Positions 38,919-51,200 of a stretch of 64,000 nucleotides of DNA are shown in pieces. The notes below the pieces were generated by a model. It was given only the letters and a program-made list of their open reading frames with translations, had not been told where the DNA came from and made no database searches. The translations under genes were made by a program, and so were the position numbers. The DNA lies in assembly GCF_910592395.1 (NCBI RefSeq), contig NC_088312.1, forward strand, positions 1,300,001-1,364,000. The letters are read 5' to 3'. The DNA is from Lineus longissimus. Lineage: Eukaryota; Nemertea; Pilidiophora; Heteronemertea; Lineidae. How positions within the stretch are numbered: position 1 is the stretch's first letter; each line of letters opens with the position of its first letter.

Positions 38919-41900
38919 AGGAGTCAACCATAAGTGCTGACTCAAGTAGAATGATCACACCGCTAATGCAATTAGGATTCTAGCAGTTACAAATCCTTCT
39001 TTGAATCACCCTGTACTGTCTACTGCTATGAATTCATCACTTGGTGAAATTCTAGCCTAGTCGATCGGTGTTCAATAGGACGTCACCACATAGCTTGTCA
39101 CTCTCACCTGGGTGGGAGTTGATTACCTTAGGTGACATTACAGAATGCACAAGGCCATGAAATTATATTACTTAGTAGTTGCTGTGTAAGGGGTCTCTAA
39201 GTCGCACCTGGAAGAATGCCGGGAACATCCGAGTTATGTATAAATGTTTCGCATGCCTTAGGAGATCGAATTCGTACGCATTCTTATAAAGTGATGTCAA
39301 AGATTTAAGAAATACCAAAGTGCAAATACCAGTTATCTGGCTTTTCGTTGTACAAACTCGATTTGGTTATGTTCTGAAAGTATGTTTAATAGTTTACAAA
39401 TACTTGAAAACCATCCTTGGCAGTGTTGACATCAGGATCCAAGGTTCTCTATGTATGTTCTTGTCCTGCTTTATTATTATTTCACTTAGCTACTGTATCC
39501 TGCCAACACTACAGCAGCTAACTTCGTCTCTTCACGAGGAACCGAAACCCCGACACTTACTTCATCAGTGAGGCGATTTTCAAATTATACCAACCATCAA
39601 GATTATGGACCCCGCAGCAAAATAATTACTGAACTATAACATTTAATTTGGCCATAAATAAGTCAGTCTCCTTTGGAGGGTACTCACTCATGCACAGGCG
39701 AATGTACGTGACGCCATATCAAGTGTTCAGGCGGGGGCCGATGATACAAAGGACTTCGGTAGTTACTATATCTTGAGTGCATTCGGCATGTACTTTTATA
39801 TGAAGGGAAATTTTGACGTTTTCTAACAACGAAATCATGTTGGCAAGGAATCAGGCCAGATACTTTATTTTGATCGGTCCCGCTGCCAGTATAGAGCAAA
39901 TTACCATTCGGCCTGCTTGGCCATGTTTGATTTCTTTACAAAAACTCAAGTGAAGTTTGCAAAGGTTAAATCTGTACGATCGACATACAGGGCATTGCAT
40001 TGGCAGAACCTTGACTCCTTTAGTAACACGTGTGCATCACATATGATTTTCAATAGCATTTTAGTAGAATCTTATTTTGATAAAACATAGATACTGACTT
40101 GATATTAGTATATTCGTGCCCCTATCCATGCCATAAACAGTGCTAAGCACACAGCATTACGAACGAACGATGATGACCTCCAACTTTATGCAGCTCACGT
40201 CCCACTCTCATTGCAGTAGAACAAAGCCGATGTATGCAATCTTCGGCGTACACAGCCGCGGAGCATATTGCAGGCTGGGGTAGGGAAATCACTGCTCGGG
40301 TCTGGTGTACTGGAGACAGTGACATATCGGCTCGATGGTGTCATTCCCCTTCAGCAGACTGTCATCCCCTTGTAATAGACACTTACAGAAATGCAATTAA
40401 CATAAAGAAAATATTTAAACAATCGATCAAATCTGGTGAGGAAACACTCATCTGGGGTTTGCTACCAGTTTCACTACTATCAAACATATAGTCGATGGCG
40501 AAAGTAAATTATGAGGTTGCTTCAGACTCTAATCAATCGTCTGTTTATTCATGATGTGTTAAATGACTAAGCATAGGGGTTGTATACGAAGCAGTGCCCA
40601 AAATTGCAAAAGGGCTTATGGGGATTTTCTTTTTTTAATCATGATAAAGATATATTTTTCGCACTTGATAACAAATAGTGAACGCCCTGCGCTGGTGTCT
40701 TCCTACTTGTCTGTACCTGATTGTATGTATAACTGTACACATGAAGAACACGCAATTTTATCGATGTCATATAGGAGAGAGCCTCCTTAGGTTTAATTCC
40801 ATTTTCTATTTAACTCGCTCCATACAAGTGCGAGCACTTTCCATTGAAGTGCATTCGTTCCGTTGTATGGGTGACGCGACTTTAGGTCGATGACATTCTT
40901 TGCAAACACTTAAGACCCGAGATTCTTGGGGCAGAAAAATAGTTTGCGAGAAAAAGGTGTCGGCGTGATGTGGATTTGTTGGGATTGTCATAAGAAGCAG
41001 CAGTAGTGTCACCGTAAAATTAAAAAAACGCAATTTTTCTTAACTTCGGTCGTTGATTGAAGATAAGTCTATGTCGTTATGGTGGATTTCTGAAATGAAA
41101 TGATTTATGCTAAAATCGAAACTGATGCAAAAAAACTCATGTAGATTTCGTGTTATCTTTGCTTCTTTAGCAACTTTTGTGTGGACCACCTAGAGAAGTT
41201 TTATTTGTACCAAAAGACGTTTGAAGGTCTTACTGTCATTAGAGACGACGACTCCCAGTGACAACACATCTCTTTGCCAATAAAAAACTTAATCAGAAAT
41301 ATCACTATCGAAGGAAATGCCCCGAGTATTATAGAAAGATGTTCCACAGCAGATACGTGCAAACGGAGCCCAGACTATCTAATATCCCCTGGAGGCCTCC
41401 AATTCAATACAAATTACTGTTCTTTTCGTAAAAACGAAATATCGCTGGTAATCACTGCTAAATTGTGCAAAGTACTCCCATTCTTCGCTTGGCTATCGAG
41501 CGCAAATCATGTGTATTAAAGCTTTTGAATGAAGTACCACGGGGAGATCGCTCTTGGCATTGTACTCATTGGACAAGAATGAAAGAGGACACACAATGGA
41601 CAATACTCCACTATTATTGTTCTACTTAGCTCACATCAATAAAGAAGCGGTGAAGTCATTACGATTAATTCTGGAGTGGTCTTCAGCACTGATAAATCCA
41701 GCTTAAACGACATTCAACGCTACACAGCATCCCCATGCGGCAATTGATCAAGCGGGCTTACTCTGCAGTCAAGCTTCTCGAGGTGGCACAACAAGACATT
41801 CTGTTGACGGTCCGAGATTCTTCAAGTGTGGACGCGTGGCTTGCTATTCTCTGACCAAATAATATCAATGTACACTTTGACCAATTTACATGTAAGTACG

Positions 41901-43361
41901 TACGACATAGCCGTTTGCAGAGGCAACCTAGCCGCCTCCGAATCGGTTGTGTTCCAACGTCGAGAGAACTTCTCTGTGCTACACACATGTAGCGAGCAGA
42001 TACCACAACTTAGACCGCCAAACGTTATATCCTTTCACTGCCAAAGCAACTGGAAGGCCTACCATTTGGCCGGGGAACATATTTTGAGTTCGCCAGTACA
42101 TGTACCAAGAATATCGCCAGAATCGAACACCAGGAGGCTTTTCTTCAATCGTGTCATGTCTCAGCAAACTGTTGTCAGTACCAGAAGGCAGGCCTTCAGC
42201 GGGGCCTGCTGATTTAAATCTATGGCTAGTCAATCAGTGCACAACCTCAGTAGCTTGAGGCAAATCGTTTTCTGCTAATCCACCATGTGGCTGACCAGAT
42301 GTGTCCACGTCTTTGTGTCCTTGCCTGTGACTGACCATTCAAGAACATAGATACAGCCATGGATGCACCGCTTCACTCAGCTGGTACGGTCTGCACATGC
42401 GGAAATACAGCAACGAATGCAAGGGACGAACCGGTTATTGGGTCAAGACCAACCGGCGTGAGCATGCGCTCGTCGTGACTACTTAGTACCGGTTCATAAC
42501 CTTTGAAAGACGCTATACCGATTCCATCTATTGAACTGTACGTACCACAAGCATTTCGTATAATCTCACATGTATATTTATTTGATTACAACCGTCCCGG
42601 CCCGAGGTAGCCTTGCATCAAAGTTCTTCTCAGCGGAAAGATAGCTCAGACGCTGGTTCGCACGTATATCACGGAAAACAGATCCCTGCACGCAAACCCT
42701 CTATGAACATGATACAGTCTATGACGGATGCGTATTAAAAAGCTAATAGTTTGATTTCAGTCTAATTCTCAACAGTGGTTACGTCCCAAGAGGCCACTTA
42801 AGGCCGGCCATCAACACTCTTTGAGGCTATTAATCATACAAACATCAGAGTTTGTGACACGAAAACCATCAGGCCTATATATAAAGAGGAGCTAAATGGC
42901 CGAGCCAATTGCAATTAGGCACTATCAACTAAATAATTTGTCCTCGCTATCATTTTCAAATTGCCCTCATAGAGCACGATAAATACCAACACTGGTACGA
43001 AGTTTGCTAGCAATGTACAGAAAAACAGAAACAATACGTATATCGTCAGCTGTGTACATACCGTTAATTGACTTGAATTAAACAATAAACAGGGACAGAT
43101 ACAAGTGGATGGTTGAACCACTGTTCAACATCACCAAATGACGAAACACGGCGAGAGGAATGCGATGAAGACCTTTTCGCCAATGATGCCAAAGAATATA
43201 TTGTATCGTATTCTGAAAGGTGCACGTCTACATACAACAGGCTGCTGCACGCAGTGTAACCACCGGTGTGAAACATTAGCTGCGAAGGCGTCTCCTTCCT
43301 TATTGTTCAAACACTGGAAGGGTCATGGTCCATGAGCTCGGAAACTGACGATGAGCTCTAA

Positions 43362-43375
43362 CCCCCCCCCCCCCC
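43362..43375. repeat. C14 homopolymer
   Basis: A run of 14 C residues is followed by TTCCCC. It is prone to length variation and to sequencing or assembly error. Confidence 0.95.
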
Positions 43376-45340
43376 TTCCCCATGGATGGAAATCCGGTGA
43401 ACTCATCAGTATCGGAGACTTCAGAAATGCTATGTAAGTAGCGGGAAGTATGTCAGAATCGATTACTGCGTTGCAGATGACGACATTGAACCTGCCCTAT
43501 ACTGGACCAGGGCCATATCGGCGATGTTTACGGAGCTGACGGAACTACCCGTTGTAACATCCCCAATCGGACAATACCAATCTCTGTTTTGATTATCAAG
43601 CCAAAACGCCGCCAAAATATCGGCGAATTCTCTCGAAACAATACAATCTGTTGTGTTTTTTAGTTCACAAAGCCTATGCATGCACAGTACAGCAAACAAC
43701 CTATTGCCGGAGGATGTTTACAAACTTTAGTTGTGGTTGCATATACCGCGAACTATAACAATGCACAAAATAATGCAGTCTGTCAACAACAACAAAATAA
43801 AAATCATTTTAAAAATCGTTCAGACATCCAAAGGGCGAACTATGCTTAGCACTGGTCACTGTGCTTTCGCAATGCCATCAGTGTTGCCGGATGAAGGTAC
43901 ATCCCCGACAGACATCCAATGACAAAATGTCACTCGGCGGACCTCGGACAGACTAAGCCGCAAGTAATAGCAATAAATTGTATATTTGTCATATTTCAGA
44001 AATATTGAGAATTACGTGTAATTCGCCAATAATGAGGACGGATAGGTCTAAATGGGACCCAGAGGACACGTGGGCTAATGCATTCACACATTCCCAGTTA
44101 TAGGCAACAGCGGTTTAGCTGGTCTGGGCGAAAGTAGGTCATGCTGATTCAACTTCTATTTGACGTTCACAATAAACAATAAACAAATGCCTCTTATACG
44201 AAGATATCTAAAACACCCAACCACTACCATTCTAACAAATCAGAACAAAAAGCAAATATTGTCAAAATTAGATAAAATGGTCATTTTGAAACAAACATTC
44301 AATGTTATTAAGGGGTGGAAGCGACAGTCTGTAAGTGTTAGGAACCACAACCTCAGCGCCGTCTCTAACAGGCTAGTTACCAAATCGTCGCCAATTTCTT
44401 ACAAACTCTCACCGCTAAACCACGGATCAGAATCGTCAAGGTTGTCTCGAATCGCCATTAAACGGCCATCAATCATTCTGCCACGTATGTAATGTCACCG
44501 AGCGTTTTAATTAGAAGACAGACCCATTCCGCCAAACGAAAATCTAATTACCATTACGATTTTGAGAGCGGGTAATTCCGTCACTGAAGTTTTGATTTTG
44601 TCGTGTCTTAATCTTGATTCTGCGTCATTTTCTTTTCAAGGAAGAAAATCTGATCAGGCAGCAGAATAAAACAAAGATCATATTTGGAATTCTCATTGTC
44701 TCTAAACTTAATAAGTATAGAAAAAGGTTTGTTTTTCGTTGGCATGGGACATTGATGTTACTTATTTCTTCTAGAGATGAAGAAAAAGCGATGGAAAATA
44801 ACAATCAGTTTCAGTAGATGCTTTCATCACATACATTATGAATCCTGGATAATTTCGGATAAAACAGTTTTCATTCACCAAAATAAATCCGTTCATCGAT
44901 GAATAAACATAATTTCTAGCGGGTAAATATCATGAAAATAGAGGACAATCATAATACAACCACATCTCTAACCTTTGCTACGAAAACATTCCGGCTCGGT
45001 GCTTGTCAAAACAGACCTCCATTTCGTCTACTACAATCAAAACTGACTTCCCCACAAAACTCGGTCAAAGAGAAAATAGAGACGAAAACATGATAAAAGG
45101 CCATCCGTATAAATCAAATCTTTGGATAATACCTCTGGGTCGGGAGACACTGTGGATCCATTCACGTCGGTATCGACAAAGACAGCTCTTTGAATGGTTG
45201 TTCGCCATTTTTGACAGTTTTGGGACCACTATCAATTTAAACGTCTATTACAGTGCCATGCGATTCGTGCGAAGAAAAGTTCAAGTCTGGTCAGTACTTG
45301 AGGTTTCAGAAGGCGAATCACAAGCCCGAGCGAGAACACG

Positions 45341-45430
45341 GCATACGAAACCTCTTCATGCCTATGAGAAACGTTGGCGAGCTTCACTGCACACGAAATC
45401 GCTTCATGTCTTTGAGAAAGTGAACTATAC
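45341..45430. repeat. Imperfect 48-bp direct duplication
   Basis: GCATACGAAACCTCTTCATG at 45341 recurs as GCACACGAAATCGCTTCATG at 45389, each followed by a TGAGAAA motif. The 48-base spacing is 16 codons, so open frames on both strands (45003-45437 forward, 45232-45531 reverse) show 16-residue internal repeats such as LHTKSLHVFEK. Neither protein is recognisable, and I do not call a gene. Confidence 0.6.
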
Positions 45431-46187
45431 ATGTTAGAAGAACGCATCTCTAGGATTATAAAGGGTAAAATACTGCTGGCCAGAGAACCCCACAGAGCTG
45501 TGCAATCAGAAATACGTGTCGTTTTCACCAATCCTCACCTCGAGACATCCCAGTAAACACAGAAGTTCAAATCATAATAAACTTCAGAAAACACATCTCG
45601 GGCAACAAGATGAAGGCTCCACGAGATATATAAAATTGAGTTTTCAAAATTTGATTATAGACCAATATATAGAATAAAATTGCAAAGGATGAGTAGTAGT
45701 CTCACGTTATACTAGTCTATGTACAGGGACCTCTAGGGTAGCTTGCTCTATTAGAGGGAACCAAAGCCGAAAGGTCCTGATGTAAAATAAGGCGACTTGT
45801 TCATCAAGTATCAAGGAACAAAATGCCCAGCGGAAATTAGCGAGAGTCTTCGTGTTAGGAACGATTAAAAATAATTTCTTTTCGAAGATTCTTAATTATT
45901 AGCCTTTGATGGTGCAATCAAGTTGTTTGGGTTTTAGAACAAAGCGACCAGTGCCTTGAAGGCATTTCACTATCTCGATAAAAAGGTTTGAATTGGCTTT
46001 CCTGGGCTAAATTAGATAAAACCGTCGCCGCTTCTGTAAAGTGGAATAAAACGACACTGGTAATTGGTGAAATTGATGTTTGAACACTCGATAGTTTCAG
46101 GTTATAATCAAGTGTCACTGGGCTCTTTGCCGGTGTGGTTTGCTTTACTATCAATTATGTTTTTGGTCTTTAATGTTTTGACTTTGT

Positions 46188-46631
46188 CATTCTTGTACTA
46201 AATGTATGTTCTTCGTGGCTTCGCCATTCCTGTACTCAATGTATACTTTTGTCAACTTCGCCATTGTTGTACTCAATGTACGCTTTTGTCAACTTCGCCA
46301 TTGTTGTACTCAATGTATACTTTTGTCAACTTCGCCATTGTTGTACTCAATGTATACTTTTGTCAACTTCGCCATTGTTGTACTCAATGTATGCTTTTGT
46401 CAACTTCGCCATTCCTGTACTCAATGTACGCTTTTGTCAACTTCGCCATTGTTGTACTCAATGTATGCTTTTGTCAACTTGGCCATTCTTGTACTCAATG
46501 TATGCTTTTGTCAACTTGGCCATTGTTGTACTCAATGTATGTTCTTGTTATCTTTGCCATTGTTTTACACAACGCATGTTCTTGTTGACTTCGCCATTCC
46601 TGTACTCAATGTGCATGTATGTCATTGTTGT
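46188..46631. repeat. 37-bp minisatellite, about 12 copies
   Basis: Units start at 46188, 46225, 46262, 46299, 46336, 46373, 46410, 46447, 46484, 46521, 46558 and 46595, an exact 37-base register. Each begins CATTxxTGTACTCAATGTA and continues with CTTTTGTCAACTTCGC. Central copies differ by a few substitutions; the outer copies at both ends are more diverged, as expected when expansion occurs in the middle of an array. Because 37 is not divisible by 3 and the unit lacks stop codons in the forward frames, all three forward frames stay open (128, 149 and 146 codons) and encode the same repeating residues in rotated order. I regard those frames as a by-product of the repeat, not genes. Confidence 0.95.
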
Positions 46632-48054
46632 TGGGTTTGTCATTGCGATTCGTAGTTTTCATAAAAGGGCGAATCGTAGATCAATCTGAACTCAAAATGT
46701 TAAAAAATATCGGTATTGCCACTAAGTGAGAACGATTTGTTTACAGTCGCATCATTGTGTGTACAAAACCGCAGTGTATTTGATAGACGCTTTCATGTGT
46801 TCCGCAATTGAAGAGTCTGACAGTGTGGCACGCAATACTTCACGCCTACGACAATAGAATCATTTGAATTTTAAATTTGGATGACGATTAACACGAAATG
46901 CGTCTAGAATCTACATGTAGTTCAAGGATTCACGAAACAGTTTCCTTTTAAAGCGCTCACGCTAGAGTCCATACCATGCTTTATCATGCTAAACTAAATC
47001 ATTTGTATTCATGAGAAGACAAAATTTCTACCATTCGCACTTCATGAACTCATTATGTAAATTGTGTCAATAAACTTAGCATATCTTCTCTTCATGGTAT
47101 TTGATTCTTAGCACTAACTATCTTAACGGGGAGGTGCATTTGAGTTAGATGTATTAGGCGGTTTGCTTAAGTTATTTAACCAGTTGGTTAGACACCTATT
47201 GAGGCTTACCTTCGCGGTTGCCTGCCACTTGTTGAGTAACAAGAATGTCCTCATACAATGTGTGTAAACAGGCATAACAGTTTAAGCGCGACTATCGATA
47301 TCAAAGGTTTCCTCATACCAAAAATCGTCACCTGAAAATCCATCCTTTGTGAGATACGCTACGGATCAAGTGCGTTTCATGTCGCATAGACCGACTCTAA
47401 CATACTTCATCTACACCTACGGTACGATTGTCATGTTCAGGCTGTGGACAAACAACTTTCCTTTTGATACTAAGCTTTGATATTTCATCCACGCAAAGCA
47501 TATTTGGACAACAGTCGAGCATGTTTTCGCCCAACCAATACAGCCCAGGGCGAAACTCTGTCTTTTACTTGGGCATAGACTTTGTCAGGTACAAGAATTT
47601 GTCTCGCGAATTACAAAATGCATGATGCCCAGAAACATATCTCAGCTCATTCCCAACTTTGAAATCAACTATAACGTGAAGTCGAAAAAAACTAAAGCCA
47701 CGTAGAAACAGGGCTTAGAGGCAAGACAAGAGTGGATTCCAGAGAACCTTGCCCCTCCGTTCCAACTAAAACCTAGATTCCATAGTCAACGCTCTGATAT
47801 AAATTGGCATAGAAGCCCAAGACGCATTTATCCCGTGTAGATAAAGCGTTAAGAATGCGTGCCTCCGCAGCCTGAACCACTGCTATAAACAACACAATGG
47901 CAGAAACAGCACAATCACTGCAATACATTTACGTTCAGAATTCAGATTATCGAGATAAAACCTAAAAAGCCAATTTTTATTACATTTGTCCTTTGGTCGG
48001 AACCTTATTGATTAAGTAAGACGGGCAGACGGATATAAATGGAAGCGCATGCCT

Positions 48055-48265
48055 TAAACAAAGATCAATGTTGCCATCCTTTAATAAATCTGAAATTATT
48101 CGCGAAATGTTTCCAATGATGATTCGGCTGATGTATGGGATTATTGATGAGAGATGCTGTCAACGACAAACTTGTCAGCGCCGCAATGCAGTCCGGTAAC
48201 TCTTCCGGACTGGGATAGCCAAGCAGATAATGGAGAAGAGGCTGCAGACTTCAGCTGGTGGGAGA
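48055..48265. promoter_or_regulatory. Candidate regulatory or structured RNA element with 8-bp hairpin
   Basis: A perfect GC-rich hairpin CAGTCCGG-taactctt-CCGGACTG lies at 48189-48212. It sits in a stretch with repeated GATTATTGATGAG-type motifs. It is non-coding in all frames seen. The arm is too short for a microRNA precursor. Confidence 0.25.
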
Positions 48266-51200
48266 ATAAAGATTGTTTTTAAAGATCATTCGGGCAAGGT
48301 TCGGTTGACATTTCGAAAGGTTTTTATTGGACATGGAAGAATATGATGAGAATGTGGAGCACCTAAGTGCTGTAAAATTTCAATCAGAAAAGTAACAGTG
48401 GTGTTGTGTCTGTGATCTGTTGAAGGTGATTGTTCACCTTGGACCCAAGAGTAAGGCGTAGGATGATTAGTACTCCATAAACATTTCTGGAAACTGTCAC
48501 CATCACGACAGGGTACCGATAATCATCACATAAGTTCATGCCGAAATCACAAGCAAAAAGACACGGAACTCCGGGTGCCTGAATGATCCTGCTTTTATAC
48601 GAAGCCCGGTAATTAAGATGACATTGTGTTTAGCACCTGACAGCATGGTGCTGACTGTTTTACGCGCAAGCTAACTTCTTGGTGGAGGCATAAGGCATAA
48701 AATGTCATCATTTACTATCACAGCTGTCCTAGAAAGACTACAAAAAGAGTTTTACACCCTCGTATAGAGAAAGAATGAGAAAAAAAGCCCGGCGTGCCCT
48801 GGCCGATGATGCGATAGTGCGCTTAAGCACAGCCAGACGTCCACCTTATATTAGATATATGACCACAAGGGATTTAGTTTTGCAAAAATTCTACTGCATT
48901 CCCCAAAATAGGTAAAAGCAGATTTTCAAAAGAAAATCTAACTCATATTAAAAAAGTCAAGCAAATTTTCACGCTTCCAGCAAATATTCAAAAACATGTT
49001 TAAAATTCAAAATCGCTTTCATGTGGAGGAGCCGATTTTCGCACAGACTCTGTGCAGTAGCTGAGATGTTCAAGTGGCTGAATAAACTCAGACAGAGAGA
49101 GAAAAGTCACCGTTCATTGTCAACACAAGTGTTTAACTAGGGTGTGTAAATTCCCCATCCGACATTGTCCATCCGATAACAAGTCAGATTGAATGGAGGA
49201 TAGATGAGCGGACACTGGTTGGTAACGTGCTCGGCCATGAGTCGGACGGCGCTCGTTCACTGGCGTTAGGGCCCGAGCACTTTTCAGCACTCTCAGGCGC
49301 ATCTGCTCATCAAATCACGGTCAAAGTAACAACTTGACCTCGGGACGGTACGATTTGAGAACTAGAGAATAAACTATTTGAAATTACTAGAAGTACATGT
49401 ACGCATGCTGATTAGCATGATATTTACTTTTCGCGTAATGATTCAGGAACCATTCGCAATGTTACAATGCAATCTTTTTCATCAGATTCGAATTCTAGGT
49501 GCTAAAGTCAAAGAAATTTAGATTTAAAAACATGTGCATGGCCAAATTGGAACTTTCTCCATGTTGTTATTGACAATTACATTCGAGTGCGAATTATTGT
49601 TCGACAGTTCGCATCCTTGTGAAATATAAACAAATACTTCTAACTCGGTTGAGATAATTCTGGGTTTACTACCATTGTTTAAATATGTAACGAAGGCAAA
49701 ACTACATTGTACGTACAGCCAGATAGACTATGTCCCAATTCCTTTGTTCATGCAGGGGAAATAAAGATAGCAAAAAATATATTCTTGATTCGTGAAAAAA
49801 AGTCGCGAAAAAGGTTCTGATTGTACCAATCTCCAAGCGTCGAGTGATAGCGGTTGCTTATTGAAGTGATTTCATTGATAATTTTACATCTGCAGTATTC
49901 CTGTACACGCTAATAGTACTTTATAGAGATTATTCTGGAGTCTGCCGTCCTGACCCCATTGTTAACTGTAACACTATTTCTCATTATTGTGTCACAATCT
50001 GTGCTAGCGCACACGCTCGACATTTTGTCAAGAAACCAATTCATGGTTAATTGTTATACTTTAGATGATATATTTGGCATTCAATTCTATATTGATTGCG
50101 GAGTAATACGCATGAATCTGACACATGTGGCTGTCAACTAACACAGCTATGTACACACGAAATCTCGAATACGTTCGCTACTATATTGTTTTGACAGCGA
50201 TATTTGCGGGCGACATTAGGGTGAAATTCAAGCTTACATTGAGAACAATTAACACCATCAACACTAATAGTCGAAGTTCTTAAAATGCAGGCGTTTTAGC
50301 AAACTTTGCTGAGATATAATCCTAACTTTAAACCACACTATCACATCTATTTCGAGATGTTAAATGGCCTAACCACTTTAATATAAGGTACATTTTCCTT
50401 CGATAAGTGTAATTTCATTGACGATAACACGGTCCCTCCCTCTATTCGCGAAAGATCGGCTACTAAAGGACAATTCTGACCTCCTAACTAATACGGCGTA
50501 AATAAATAGAGATGCCATGACACGAAAACTATTATTACTTTACAAACGGGCGACTTCACAAACTTTGTGTAACCTTTCAAAATACAATCACTTAATCGAA
50601 AATTGCCATATAGCTTTCAATGGCAATCACACACACCTCATATCAAGATAGAATACTGATTGTTTCCGAAGAACCGTAGGAAATCAGAGACACGAATGCC
50701 ACTTAACCACCAAATCGCCATCGACCACAAACAAAGGACATGGTACTCAGAATTACATCAGAAAAACAGAGAGGACACTCCCGAAAGCCGGCGGTGACAG
50801 GCACCCAATCCCCGGCACACCCCTAGCCCTGCAACGAGCCCGAAATAAGAAGGCTTAAAACACTAGAAAATGTGATAATTTGTACTACAAGTATCACTAC
50901 CTTCAAGAAAACGCGCTGTTAGTGCTGATTTCACGAGATGCCAGAAAATAACAAAACAAATAGGGCCTACTATGTATCTTGCTCGATCAAAATGCACACT
51001 AAATACAGCCGAAGTTTACAATCAATTTCTGAACACTCATGATCAGTACGGTGAATCACTGAGTGTTGAAACTGTTCTTTCTACAGTCTGTGGGTGTATT
51101 CAACCAAGAAAATCTCACATTCAATATAAAGCTGGTTACGATAATCTCCACTTCCTGGCAGGCACTTTATACTCACAATAAGTGCATGCTATTCAGATCA

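Larger units (their letters stand above)
30785..46187. other. Long stretch without a supported gene
   Basis: About 15 kb with no recognisable coding frame. It contains the candidate enhancer at 33895-34050, the (GTT)5 run, C14 run and 48-bp duplication listed separately, and TACATGTA sites at 41887 and 42097. Isolated small exons cannot be excluded. Confidence 0.55.

Noticed and set aside
46202-46689. Three long forward frames (128-149 codons)
   Set aside because: All are produced by the 37-bp minisatellite; no domain or independent coding evidence.
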